Source: Adenophora triphylla var. japonica (taxonomy: Eukaryota; Streptophyta; Magnoliopsida; Asterales; Campanulaceae). Taken from it: a stretch of 64,000 nt of DNA. The translations under genes were made by a program, and so were the position numbers. The notes beneath the pieces are model-generated. The model saw nothing but the letters and a program-made list of their open reading frames with translations. It did not search any database and was not told the DNA's origin. How positions within the stretch are numbered: position 1 is the stretch's first letter; each line of letters begins with the position of its first letter. Positions 33,901 through 47,300 of this stretch are shown here, piece by piece. The stretch spans positions 930,001 to 994,000 of the forward strand of contig JAFEMH010000079.1 in NCBI GenBank assembly GCA_022495995.1. The letters run 5' to 3'.

Positions 33901-36900
33901 TATTTGGGAGTGAAACAAGGCTATGTTGCAACTCTGCGACATAGATTTCCAGTTTACATCTCATTGCATATTTGTCGCATAGGTTGGTTTACTGTCTACT
34001 AAAATGGGTTTTCTGTATTCTTATAACTACTTTAACAAATTCTTATCATGTCCGGGCCACCTTGGTTGATTGAGTGATTTCTTGTCTATTGAGATTGAAT
34101 GTGGATCTCACAAAGATGAAATATCTTCTATTCTCTGATTTCTCTCATTGACTGGGTAGCAGTATGGGGAGTTGGGTACAACAGCGTCTAAGTGTCATCT
34201 ATCTATAATTGACCAGAAGAGATATCAAGGACATAAATGTAGTCTCTTTAGCTATTTAAGAGGGAGGCCGAAGGCTGCAGGGTAAACAGAAAACTTTGTT
34301 TATGCTATTTTCAACCTGGTTTTCCTAGAATGGATTTAACTTCCAGTCGGCCAGCATAATATTGCTGCTTTTCTTTTTAAAAGGATGACTTTGGAGAAAA
34401 AGGAAAGAGCTTAAACTGGTACCAAAGTATTACAACACCTCTTATAGTCCATTTATCCGTTGAAAACGTGAAATATGTCTACAGCATGACTAATATTGAA
34501 TCCCTGGAGTCTATTTATCTGTTGCAAGCGTGAAATATAGCTCCAGTATGACAAAGATTAAATCACTATCTCTTGTTGGACGGCTTTGTTTTTGTTTGAG
34601 GATGTTGGGGGAGAGGGTATGCTCTTAGTCTTCCTCTGACAAGTTCTGTGTTTGTTGCAGTTATATGTTGTCTCTATAAATACACTCATCCTCTCTTCAG
34701 ATAGAGCTATCTTGCAGAAAATTTTTCAATTTGTATTTTCTCCAGGCTGAAAATCTACAGTTGAACTTAATAAAAGATGGCGCTTTCTTCTTTTTTTCAT
34801 CTAGGATGGGATGCTGAAACATAGAGATACATATGAGATCATATCCCCGGAAGATATTGGACTCCACCGATCTAATGAATCTGGTATCGTCCTCGGAAAA
34901 CTCAGGTATGCATACCCATCAAATAGCTATTCTTCTGTTGGTATGTAGGTTTATATGCTGTTATTGTAGACTTCTCTATCTGGTCAGCATGAATTTCATT
35001 ACCTGACTGACTCGTTCCCTTGAAGCAAGAGCGACTGTGCTACTCTTATCTTATTTATATTTCTTTGGATTCAGTTTTTTCAACTCAATCTAAATTATTT
35101 GAGCAGCTAAATCTTTACGATCTCTCTCTCTATATATATATATACTCCCTCCGTCCCACTATACTTGACACCCAAGTGGTGGGTTCAAAAACCAAGGAAA
35201 AAGAATAAAATAAAAAAAATGTGTGGTGGAAAATGAAGAGAGAGAATGAGTGGGGTAAATAGTAGTGTTGGTTGAATAAATGTGTGGTAGAAAATGAAGA
35301 GAGAGAATGAGTGGTGGGGTAGAGTGAATATAAAAATATAAAAACTTGGTTATTTTTGGAAGGTGTCAAGTATAGTGGGACGGCCCAAAATGGAAAGAAG
35401 TGTCAAGTATAGTGGGACGGAGGGAGTATATATATATATACACACACACACACATATATATATATCTTGTGATTGTCTTGTTTTATGTTGGTACTTTCAC
35501 TTGTGTAGAAGATGTACCTGATGGTTGATAGTGAAAGTAACTTTTGTGTAACCTCTAGGAAAAGTGTATTTGGCTGCTATGGGACATACATTCTTGAAAT
35601 GGAATGTCGTTATCAACTTAAAAGCAGTGTTAATATGTAAGGGTTATGTATCTCTTATTGAGACTTCAGAGGAATGATAGTCACTTGAGATGACTATCAT
35701 GGGAGGTGGGAGTCTGAAGAAATGAAATGATATGTGGAGATTCCTACTGGAATAAATGTAGTGGATGTCCATGAGTCGGGGAACTAGGCTTGTGTAGGCT
35801 AGTAGGTATTTTGGTTTGGCGACTGGAACTACATTCTGCCATGGGGGTCTTCTCTACTTTAAGTCAAGGGATAGTACAAACTATTGTCTCATCATCATTC
35901 TATCCTTTTGGGGAATATTCTATGTGGTTATCCAACTTTATGTCAACTCGACATATTATCTCAAACTGATCTATAGCTTGCAAAAAGCAAAGCCAATTGG
36001 AAGAAGACCAAGTCTTCAAATTTATGTTGCATGGGCGGTGTCAAGTCTATGAGCTACAGTTCAATGCTCATTCTGCATACTATCTCCGTAAATAGTTGTC
36101 CTGATAGAACTGCTTTTATGCTGTGGAACTGGTGCAATTTGAGCTTTAGCAATCTTCTTAATATTGTATGTGGTCACTTGATTGTCTTAGGCATCCATCC
36201 ATCCATTCATTCGTCTCTCTCTCCTTCTCCCTCTTTCAATACACACTCCCCTAGCTCTCTTTCTGATTATTAACACTTTTTCACGTTTTTTCGACAGTGG
36301 CCGTCATGCTTTGAAATCTAAACTTCTGGAGGTAGAGTGCATTTTTCATGTTACTTATGTAGTTTCGACTTGAGCTTCATTGCCATTCATTTGCATTCTT
36401 TTTTAATGACTTTTCAGCTTGGTTATGACATTGATGGAAAGGAACTTGATGATGTCTTTTGGCGATTTAAAGCTGTAGCTGAAATGAAGAAGGTGCATAA
36501 GAATGACACTTCTATATCTATTGCTTGATGATCAATGTTAGCTTTTTAAAGCAGCAAAGAGTCCTTTTATTGTGTTCTGACTTCTAAGTTCCGTGACCTG
36601 TGGTGATTTTTCACAGTAAGGATATAATCTTTGATTTCATAGATTTGAGTAAGCTATCCTTACGGAGGAGAGAAGATACTCCTTTCATCCTGCTTGACAT
36701 TGCACTAATATCACTAAAAGTTAAAGATAATACTCCTATCTATTTAATGAGCGGCAAAACTGTAAAAACTACGTATTTACTGAGGGTATAGTATGAAGAG
36801 AACAAATTTATCCGTTCATATATGGATAGTGAACATGTATATTGGTTTCCAGTTAAGAAAACTAGACTGAGTCGTGAATTTTGAAAAGAAGACTTTTAAT

Positions 36901-39900
36901 CAGCCATTTAAAAGGTTCAGCTGGTAATCAGAAGGCCAAAGTTAAAACCCCATTGCACTGTTGTAGTAGATATATAACAGCAACACAAAAGGGAATAAGG
37001 AAAATAAATTAAGTCCCATACATTAATAAAATATATCACACATATTTGTGTGTGTTTGTGAGGAAAGAAGAAAGGTGAGGAGAGGGGGATGGGCCTTGAG
37101 CTTGCCGTGAGTTGGTAGTTTAATTGAAGGTTGACGGCTTGACTTAGAGACACTTGTCAAGGCCGAATCTCATGAACTCCAAGCTCTTTAACTGCTCACC
37201 ATTCTTTTTTACTTCTTAACTTGTTACCGGATTAGCTTATTGGATTAGTTTTAATATGTTCTGCGTAATGGATAGTTAATGGATCAAATTTGCCTGATCT
37301 GGATTGTAAATCTGCTTTGCTTGAATATGATGGACCATTATCCACGAATCAATGAATCAAAAAGTGATTTAAATCAAATTATATGGACTGAATCATATGA
37401 TCAAATTAAATTATGGTATGATCTATTACCATGTCTTCCCACACATTGCCCACTAAGCACCTGGGTCAACTAGGCCCTCTACAAGCCGATCCAAAAATCC
37501 ATGGATTTATGAGGGACATCTGCTTCTCGCATTGAGTCAATGTGGGATTGGAGTATTATACCTTCACCTTGACCTATTGGTTGATATATTGTCTATATTA
37601 ATTAATTGATAGCAAAATTGTATACTAGTACAATTGTACATATCAAGATTGCAACTTTCCCCTATGGGTGTTGCATACATATACCATATTGTACCTAGCA
37701 GATTTTCAGTCAACGGGCTTATTTGCTTGTATTTGTCCCAGGTTATCACCGATGAGGATCTAATAGCTCTGATGTCAGATGAAGTTTTCCAGCCACAAGT
37801 TCTTTGGAGCGTTAAAGATGTGCAGGTATGAATGGTCCACAATATCCTGTTCAATCGACTTGTGAAGAAAGTTTTCAGCTTAACAGGAAGTACCTTGACA
37901 TTTTGCAGGTTACATGTGGGAGTCTTGGTCTTTCAACAGCAACTGTTAGATTGTTAGATGCTGATGGGAAGGAATGCATTGCTTGCTCAGTTGGTACAGG
38001 GCCAGTTGATTCAGCTTATAAGGCAGTTGATCAAATTGTACAGGTTTGAAATGGAGAATCTGTTAATTTCTTATATAGGCCAAACTACATTTATCCCCCC
38101 AAAGTATCCACCCAATCCCACTTTGCACCCCAGTTTGAAAAGTGGGTCTGTTTGGTACTTAAGTATCTCTTTTCGTAAATTCATTCTGGAGGGACTGTCC
38201 CACTTTGCACCCTCGTCAGATAGTCGTTAAAAAAACTAACAGATTTGATCATGTGCGTAAGTTGCATGTTTCAGTTGCCTATTTCTGTGTGGTTTCTTCT
38301 AATGGTGGTTGCATGACAGTTGTTTGCTTGGAACATGTACTTCCTCCGTCCCAAAATGAATGCCCAAAAATTTTCAAATTTGTTCTTAATCAAGAGCAAG
38401 TTGGAAAAAATTTTGGTCATTCATTTTGGGACGGAGGGAGTAACATTTTTCTGTTTTGTGAGATTAAACTCTCTGCTCATTTTGGGTACCTGCGGATTTA
38501 TATTTCATGGCCCATTAAACCTTTGCCCGTATGTGTTCTCTTGCATAGAAGTACTTCTTGACCCTTGACCTCTCTAATCATATCTTCTCAAAATTGGACT
38601 TTAAGGTGCTTGTCTGATCCTACAACTGGTGCAGAGGACCTAATGACATTAACCATATATTGGATACTAGTTTCAATGAATTTCGTTGTGATGGTTGTAT
38701 CCTGCTCGAATATGGTTAGCGTTAACCGTTTGTTTGATTTGAAGTTCTCAATCTGTAACCTGTGACTGGTACTCAGCTTGTAAGATTGCACTTCTGAGCA
38801 AAAGAATTGAATTTCAAATTTTGTTACTTGTACGAATAGCTGAATTTCTTTTGTCATGATAAAAGAAATTAGCAAAATTGGAATGAAATGCAAATTGGTG
38901 TTTGAATTTATGAAGCGCCACAACTGTGTTTTTCATCCAATACCAAAATCCAAGAAAAGACATTAAAATTTTAAATTTCTGTTGGAATATTTATTTTAAA
39001 GTTAGCTAATAAGAGTATTGCGTAATACATGAACATTACTAAGTTTATGTGTTTCCTCCTTGCAGGTACCTGTAAAACTGATGGAGTACTCCATGAATGC
39101 TGTTACAGAAGGCATTGATGCTATTGCCACCACTCGCGTTGTGATTGGTGCTGAGAAAGATCACACATCAACCCATGCTCTCACTGGAAAATCTTTTCAA
39201 CGCACATTTAGGTATGATGATGCCACCAACTTGATTTTACTGCCTTAATTTTTTCTATTCCTTTACGCTTTCCATCCCTCTTCTTTTTTCTTGGTAATTG
39301 CCATTAGATTTCTTCTTCTTTACTTACTATTTACGTACTCCCTCCGTCCCGGAATAAATGTCGCAGTTGAAATGTCAACATTTTAAAACTTCTGTTTATG
39401 TTTCCTAAATCATCCCCCTCTTTCCATATTCTGTCTGCAGATGTAATATTGAAACCTCTAAAACAAAAGCGTCAAACAGTAGTTGTCAGTTAGCATCAAA
39501 CACTTAAATACCCACTTGCGTCTTTTCATATTACTCCATCAAGAGTCCAGCAGCTACTTTTGTGAAACTTGCTGAATTGCAATTTAATAATATTCTCAGT
39601 GTATCTTTAGGCAGACTCTTTAACGAAGGGAAGTTTAGGGAGATTGCTAATTTTTATATCCTATTTTTGGAAATGTGCATTTATTTTGGGACAGACCGAA
39701 ATGGAAAGTGCAATATTTATTCCGGAACGGAGGGAGTGTTTTTTTACTCGTCAGATGTTATATGAGTGAATAATTGTCAATGAGTTTATAGTAATATTAC
39801 TATCTCATTTGTTGCCAGCGGTACTGGAGCTTCAATGGATATTGTGATCTCCAGTGTTAGAGCCTACGTTGGTGCACTAAACAAGATGCTAGGCTTGAAG

Positions 39901-39915
39901 AAGCTGTCAAGTTGA
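30924..39915 (+). CDS. IPMS: 2-isopropylmalate synthase, plastid, 12 exons, 598 aa
   Basis: Catalyses acetyl-CoA plus 2-oxoisovalerate to 2-isopropylmalate, the first committed step of leucine synthesis, in the plastid stroma. Exons: 30924-31573, 32129-32342, 32421-32501, 33634-33726, 33804-33890, 34805-34905, 36298-36331, 36418-36492, 37742-37825, 37909-38043, 39066-39211, 39819-39915. All are GT-AG and the sum is 1797 nt, in frame. A Ser/Thr-rich transit peptide covers about residues 1-50. The TIM barrel has catalytic RDGEQSPGA at 75-83, metal-site STHCQNDLG near 272-280, and [11 protein letters not shown]. The C-terminal leucine-sensing domain (about 446-598) is complete, which favours IPMS over methylthioalkylmalate synthase, which lacks it. 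No lesion seen. Introns carry four clear Stowaway MITEs. Confidence 0.95.
33121..33277. mobile_element. Stowaway-type MITE in IPMS intron 3
   Basis: CTTCCTCCGTCCCAGAAATA at the left, inverted GAGGACGGAGGGAG at the right, TA at both flanks, 157 bp. A second right-end-like sequence (TTAGGACAGTGGGAGTA) lies near 33420. Confidence 0.8.
35145..35426. mobile_element. Stowaway-type MITE in IPMS intron 6
   Basis: The terminal inverted repeat is perfect for about 27 bp (CTCCCTCCGTCCCACTATAC then TTGACAC). The inner part repeats AGTGTCAAGTATAGTGGGAC twice at the right end. TA-flanked within (TA)n. Confidence 0.9.
38340..38440. mobile_element. Stowaway-type MITE in IPMS intron 10, 101 bp
   Basis: CTTCCTCCGTCCCAAAATGA and its inverted form, TA-flanked; nearly a simple hairpin. 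Confidence 0.85.
39338..39736. mobile_element. Stowaway-type MITE in IPMS intron 11
   Basis: CTCCCTCCGTCCCGGAATAA and inverted TTATTCCGGAACGGAGGGAG, 399 bp. TA on the left; the right flank is TG, a mutated duplication. Confidence 0.8.
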
Positions 39916-40857
39916 AATCAGTAGAAATTCAAAATGAACACATGGAATATTTTATCTAAATTCAGGAGCATTTCATTCCTCCCCTCCCCTCCCCCCACCC
40001 CCCCCCCCGGTTCATCCCCATTTTCCTTTTGACTCTTAGGTAGATTCTGTACTATTTATCTGCCTTTGGGGATGGAAAAAGTATGCTTTTAGTTTGAGAT
40101 GGTGAAACAAGTCAGAAAATGGATTATTCAATTTTGTTCTAGTTTGAGAGGGTTAGATTTTGATTTTTGATATTTTGAATTAATTTTCCAATAAAATATG
40201 TTTGCTTATTGGCAGTTTTGATGTATTAAATTGTAAAGGTAGGATAGGAAGTATTCATTTTGCCAAGTGATTGGGCATTTAGTGGATGAAGTGTTTGACC
40301 TTGTGATTGGGCAGTGGGCTATGAATGATGGTCAAGTACTCCATTATTATGTCTTGGTTAGTCATAATAAAATTGTAGTAACTCACTGACCCATGGAGGT
40401 GGCTTCTTTATAAAATCCTCCCGAAAAGTTTGTCCGATTTGACTTTTTTTTTTATTGAACTTTGACCAAAGATGAAAAATTAAGCACGTACGTGAAATTT
40501 TAAAAATTGTTGTTGATATTATTATTATTGGTGAAACAATATATTTTTTTAGAAAGTCATGAACATAATTAAATTGTCATATATTTGGAATAAAAGTTGA
40601 AGTAGGGACAAACTTTCGGGAGGGAAGGATTCGGGAGGGAAGGAAGGAGTAGCAACTTTGTGGAGTGATGGCAAGGGCATTAGAGTTTGCAGGGCAAAAT
40701 GGTCATATACTGATATGCTTGCAGTTGCAGCAACAATTTCAAGAAAATAATAAATACAATTCCAAGCTTCATGAAACAAATTTATGTTTGCCACAAGGAC
40801 AAAGCTGTACAAACTGGTCACTTCAGGTGTCATTCCTAAATAGCACAACAACAATTA
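39916..40857. other. Convergent spacer between the two host genes
   Basis: Holds the IPMS 3' UTR (AATAAA-like ATAAAATATG near 40190), a C-rich run near 39980-40010, and an inverted-repeat element at about 40416-40624 (CCTCCCGAAAAGTTTGTCC against GGACAAACTTTCGGGAGG), probably a small MITE. No gene seen. Confidence 0.6.
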
Positions 40858-41275
40858 CTAAAATGTAGGCTTGTTTTCTTGCTGATCGTCAACAGTTTCC
40901 ACCGGTGGTATTACCTGCAAGACAAATTTCAAATTTATAGAATGTACATGATCCCTAGTATATTACATGTACGTACACCTTCATCAGAAGCCTTGGATGA
41001 GCGTTCTCTTCTTATGATGCTGTGCACATAGGATAAGTAAATTAACATACTCCCCCGCCCCATAATAAGGGCAAATTGCATTTTAGTTACCTGAGTTTGT
41101 CAAGATGTTTCAATTGGTTATTGAATTTGCATTTGTAACAAGTTGGTTATTGAGTTTGTCATTTTGTTGCAATTAGGTATATTTTTGGATGGTCAGTTAA
41201 AAAACTAACGAACCATTAAACATGAGTTGAATAAATAAGAATATGAGTTGAATCAATAAATAAGAATATGAGTTG

Positions 41276-41332
<57 letters not shown>

Positions 41333-44300
41333 TTAAAAAAAGTTTACTTAAAATTTTAGAATATAAAAATAAAAAATTATTTTTTAAATGAGAGTAATAT
41401 TTATATTTTGGACAAATTGCAATATGGTAACCTCTAATTGACTCATTTTTGTCAAGCTCTAGCGAAATGACAAAAATACCCCTTTAAATATCACGTGCAA
41501 GGCTCATGTTTAATGGTTCGTTAGTTTTTTAACTGACCATCCAAAAATATACCTAATTGCAACAAAATGACAAACTCAATAACCAACTTGTTACAAATAC
41601 AAATTCGATAACCAATTGAAACATCTCGACAAACTCAGGTAACTAAAATGCAATTTGCCCCCATAATAAATGTTGCATTTGATTTCACAACATTTTTATC
41701 TCCCTCCGTCCCATAACAAATGTCGCTTTGATTTCTCTCACGTTTTTAAGAAATGTCTTTACTTGTTTGTAATTGCTTGCACATTTGCACTAAATCTATT
41801 TCTTTTCTCAAAAACGATACATTTATATTGGGTGGGACCAAAAAGAAAAGTGCGACATTTATTGCTCAAAGTTACTTTGTAGTAACGGCGAAAAAAAGTG
41901 GGAAGATCATTTTGGGACGAAGGGATTACTCTCTTCATCCTAGAAAGAGAGTCCCATTTGACAAGTCAAAACTTTTTGTTGAGGATGTTTTAGTGGCTTA
42001 TACCTTCTTGAAATTGCACAACAATTATCGCCAATTTTGGAGATGGGACTATAGTTTCCAACGGAGGGAGTAGATTAGTGCCGGTTGGTGTGATCCATGT
42101 AAAATGACAAGTATGAAAAGATGTTTTGTGTCTTGTCCTCAGTTCTTTCATGAAGATAAGATTTTGTTGTTTAACCGTTGGGACCAAAAATTAAGCTTAA
42201 ATTGATGGAGGTTTAAAAGGTTTAATAATAAGGTGAAAGGTAGCAGATAATCTTTCCAGTGGAGAAGTGAAGGGAATTACCAGACCCAAAGCTTCAGCCA
42301 AACTTCTACGACTCTCTTCAAAGCAAACCTCCGTCACCATTTCCAGCAAATATTCCCTTTGTTCTAATTTGAGTTGATTTGCAAGTCCCCGAGCCACCAT
42401 CTCCATCTCAGGCTGCAAAGAGATTCATCAAAATATTAATCTAGTTAACTTTTCTATCTTCTACATTTTAAGAGTGAAGTGGTATCCACCATTAAACTGC
42501 ATACAAAGTGACCAGAAGCCCCCTCTGAGACATTCATAAAGACTGAAAAGGGGGCTACATGTGAATTTCAGCCACTGACAACTTTCAACAGCAACGTACA
42601 TCAAAAAAAAAAAAAAAAAAAAAACCTGTTACTCTCAACCAAATGCAGATCTCAAAGAGGAGTACCATTTTGGTGAGTTCATAGAATCCCTCAACCTCAC
42701 CCCCACATTAGTTTTCGAGAATCCTCTACATATAATATTTCACACCCAAAAATTATACTGTAAGTGTTCGTTTGGTAGCCGGATACAGATTAGCAGTATT
42801 ATTAATACCTGTATTATTATTACCCTCACTAAAAATGTTTCGGATTAATAATCACATTACTGATAAGAACACTTTGTTTGGTAGCATCCGGGTTTGCACA
42901 CTGCTATATTTGTTTTCCCAATAATACCCCTATTGTTTAGATATCTCATATCTTTCTTTTCAACATTTGCACGAGGCTCTGACTTCAAATACCAACAATA
43001 GTTTGAAAAAAAGAATTTGGAATGGAACTTTAGTGGATTCAAATTCCAACATAAGTTTGAAAAGACCAATTTGAAATGGTATACCCATTGCAATAGCGAG
43101 ATTGAGTCTGCCGATTAATTGCTATATCACCAATTCTCCATGATATACTCCAGAATTTCAAATCAAACTTTTAATTGCACAAAAGAGAAAAGAAGAATAT
43201 GATTATTCGGACATGCAAACGGAAGAAATCACCCGAGGAATTATTTTGTTGCTGCCAAATCCCCAAATCTCAATCTAACTCTTTAATTGAAAAAGATAAC
43301 AAAAAAGAAGAAGACTACTGGAATTGGCAGGATTAATCACCCCAGGTAGTTGATTTCCATCTCGAGCAGCCTGGTGGGGAGGGGGGGGGGGACGGGGGTG
43401 AGAAGGAGGAGAACGGCACATAAATATTCTGATTCTCACAACTAGGTTTTTATTTGGTTGTTCTTTGATGATCTCTACCAAGGGTTTTAATACTGAGGGG
43501 CTTATTAAGCCCCTCATTATTAATCCAAGGTATTAAAAATCCTGTTTACATAAATATGACGTTGCTTGGTAGGATCAGGATTAATATTTTATTATTATTT
43601 GTTTTCCAAATCTACCCTAACTTACTTCATACTCCCTCCGTCCCAAAATGAATGTTTAATTTCTAAAAATAAATTATATTAAAACGAAGAGTAACAAATT
43701 ATCCTTTTAAGAAATCAATTTGCTATATGCCATTAGGACTTTCACAGTTCGGCTCCTCCTCTCGTAAAGATCCCATCCACCACGTTTCATTCACAAGGAG
43801 ATGCACAGTAAAGGTGAGAAAAATTTCACCAATTATCCTAAGAACCCCAAATTCAAATCTCCCAACCACATAATTTACTATCCTCTCAACACGTAACGAT
43901 GAAGAAAAAAACAAAAACCAAATTTACCTTTCCAACTAAAATTAGTACAGTAACCTATTAAGAAAATTGCATGAACTCACCCAGAATCAAGATGCCTGTG
44001 ATTCCTAGGAGAACAGAGAAAGGAGGGTAATTGATTTGGCTTTAATGTAAGGAAAAAGCTTAGAAAGATGAAGACCTCTGAAAATCAAGGGAATCACCAA
44101 CAGAGAAGACGAGGCTGTGAAGACGCTGGGTAATTCTGCGTCTAATTAATCTTTTTTTATCAGGGGTATATTTGCACTAAATATTTATCTGCTACGTGGG
44201 ATTGGTTATACCACCCCTAAGCCGGGATTATTAGTGAGGGGATAAACACCTAATCCCCCTGATGCGGATTATTAGTGCCCATGTCTAAATAATTATCCGC

Positions 44301-47300
44301 ATTACTAGGGTAAGGATGGCTTCTGTCAGCTCCGGTTATGAAATTGGATTGCATCACTTAATAATAATCCCCTTGATTTTATTTAGGGACCTACCAAACG
44401 GCCCCTAAATAATAAAAATTAAAATCAAGCAAACATAGTTATGACATTGGATTGCATCACTAGGGTAAGGATGGCTTCTGTCAGCTCTTGTTTTTTTATT
44501 TTACCAGGTTCTAGTCTGTTATTTGTTGTTTTGTTGGTCTTACATTCTAGCCAAATACTCGTCACCAGAGAACAATTTTGACAGACAAGATATGGTGGCG
44601 GCCACTAGAGTAAAATTTACGTTCCTTTACGGACAGAACTTTAAAGTAATAGCAAAGAAAATAGTAGCCTCTAATTTTCCTTTTCGAAAAAAAAAAAGAG
44701 GATGATTAATAAGACCAACTAGGAGAAAGTCTTTGCATGTTACGGTGACAAAGCAAATAACTTACAGAGCCTTCCTCAGGAGGAAATATACGGTGAATGA
44801 AACACAACTCCATCAACTCCACTACAGCTTCAGAATGGTTATCTTGCATTTCCAAAGCCTGAAATGAAATGGAAAAACATACAAAGCATATTACAAGAAT
44901 GCAATATGCGTATCATTATTTGGATTTGTAACTAGAAGCTAAACAAGTATGCTTATTCATTTTACTACCCACAAGGTTTAAATGTTATCACACTAGGTGG
45001 TCTGCAGTCTCAGTCTCAGTTTTTTTTTTTTTTTCAATTTAGGATTTTTGTAATCTTAAATAGCTATGTATTAACTTAAAAGATGGACAATGAACGGGTC
45101 AAGGAAGGTGATATGCATGTGCACTTTTCAAAGGAATTTTGCTAGTATGGATGCGACGTAAGTGTTTAACCCTTCACTTATCCATGGCAGGACAACAGAA
45201 TCCAGAATGACGAGATTAGAAGAAAGAGCAATACAGGATCTCGATCAATTTCGATTTTTTATCCATCTTTTCCAATGCTAGCGTTTGCACCTCATTCTCT
45301 ACCCCCCCCCCCACATGCATATGGACTAACAAGATCACATGCCCAATTCCAATTCTAGACGTGAAACTAATTGTGCTCAGGGAACGGTGAACATTGTGGA
45401 GTAGGAGTGTGGTTAGGGGTGCCGTGGTGGTGAATCTTGGAGAGCTTTGTAGAGAGAGAGAGAGAGAGAGAGAGAGTCCATTGAATTGATTAATCAAGTA
45501 AGGATTCTAAGGCGTGTGCTTTACGTGCAATTATCATACAAGTGACAAAAGCCAAAAACCTATGTTGAACTGTTCATCGACAACTTGACAACTACAGTCC
45601 AAAAACTTAACAGAAACCTCTTTAGACCCGCAATTGAACAGAAGACTGAACCCTAAGCCTTTATGTGCAAAAGTTGAGACCGCAGACTCCCAAGTGTGGC
45701 TGTAAATTTGGGTGCTAAAAAACAAATATTCCTAAAATGCCTTAAGAAATGTAAAATAACCATAACTAGGACAACGACCTGTCCACTAATAATTTAAGAT
45801 TCACGGTTCAAACTAAGAACCATTCAAGTAAAATCTGATATACCCTAGACTCAAGCTATCAGAACTTACTGGGATTCGTGAATCGAACAGGAAACTATAA
45901 TTAGCCTTCACTAATCAAACAAGTTCACATATCTTAATCATCAACAACAGTGAACTCGAATAAATTATGACGATTTTCATGCACTTGAGTTTAGTTTCCA
46001 TTCACCCTTTAATTGACTGCATCAGGGGGTGGAGCTGTGATGCTAGGTCTCATCCTCTTCCTTTTCTTTTCTCGCTTAATTTTGTGCAACATCAATCAAA
46101 CACAGCATCTGCAATCCTTCTCCAAATAAATCAAATTCACAACTCTTCAAACCTGAATGATTGTTAAACTCTAAAGCCCAAAATAAGTAACCTTTGACCA
46201 ATCAATTTTACTGGAGAATGTGGCAGCACCAGACACCCACTGAAATATTTTCCTTTGGAAGCTTAAACAATTCTGAAATCCCAACCCTGTGCTGTGTTAA
46301 TCAAATCCCCAAACGGGTATTATCTATCTTTGTTTAAGCCATTAAAACCTATTATCAACTATTGTGCCAAATAATTCATTCCTCAACCTTTGAAGGCTGA
46401 GAGTACCCACCCTTGTCCTATATTATGGGTTTTCAAGCATATGAATTCTGCAACAATTATGATATCAAAGAGTACCATACTATCCCAATACTATTAGTGA
46501 TATCAAAGCAATCAATCATATAATTTAAGAAGTCTTAGGTTTTCTCAATATGGCATTCAATATCCAGATTCCAAAGGAAGGATGTGTCTCAAGAAATGCT
46601 TTAATTGGTTCAGTTTGAATGAGATTTCTTTAATATGTGTGACGAGCAAATAGTAAGGTTTGCTAAGATGAAGAAGCATAGTGGAAGATTTCGTGTCAAA
46701 CGAAGATATACAATGATTGGAACTTTCAGTGGTGGTAGAAGATACCTGAAATCATGACAAAGAAAAGTTGCCCAACTAAACCTACTCCTACGGGACTCAG
46801 TGATGCAAACCATGATAAACCTGCATCACCCCCCCCCAATAGTTAACAGAATGATCACGTCACTGGTTTCTTCATCCAGCATGGCCAAACTCCAAACTTC
46901 TCCACATGCTGGCTAACAAATGAAAAAGTTGGTAGAGACTTATCCAAGGGAATGGCTGATTAGATTTGTTCATTCGACTATAATCAAGTTAGCAAGCTTA
47001 CTCTGTGCCAACCCCAACACTAGATTCTAAAGCAGCTGCTAAAACACCAAGTGCAGATGCGATTTTTTTCGACGTTTGTCATGAACGTAGAGATTAAGAA
47101 ACAACTCCTGCCTCTGAATCTTGGTGACTATTGGAGTTGACACATGCTCTGATTACATCCCCTCAAGGAAATCTTCCTGGGAAGATAATTCCTAAGGCTG
47201 ACCCTGCCATACACCTTCAGTATCTCTCCCTTGTGCACCTTCCTAACACAAACGAGGAAGAAAAATGGAACCAGCCTTTGCCTTTTAGGTTTAAGAGAAT

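Noticed and set aside
40549..40854. 101-codon minus-strand frame next to the last exon of the 463-aa gene
   Set aside because: It lies beyond the stop codon at 40858, partly in a small inverted-repeat element, with no motif.
42197..42280. Read-through C-terminus of exon 6 of the 463-aa gene
   Set aside because: A donor GTAATT at 42280 joins in phase to a terminal exon at 40914-40858, giving a better C-terminus.
43633..43720. Complete Stowaway MITE
   Set aside because: Only the left end (CTCCCTCCGTCCCAAAATGA) is present; no right end was found.
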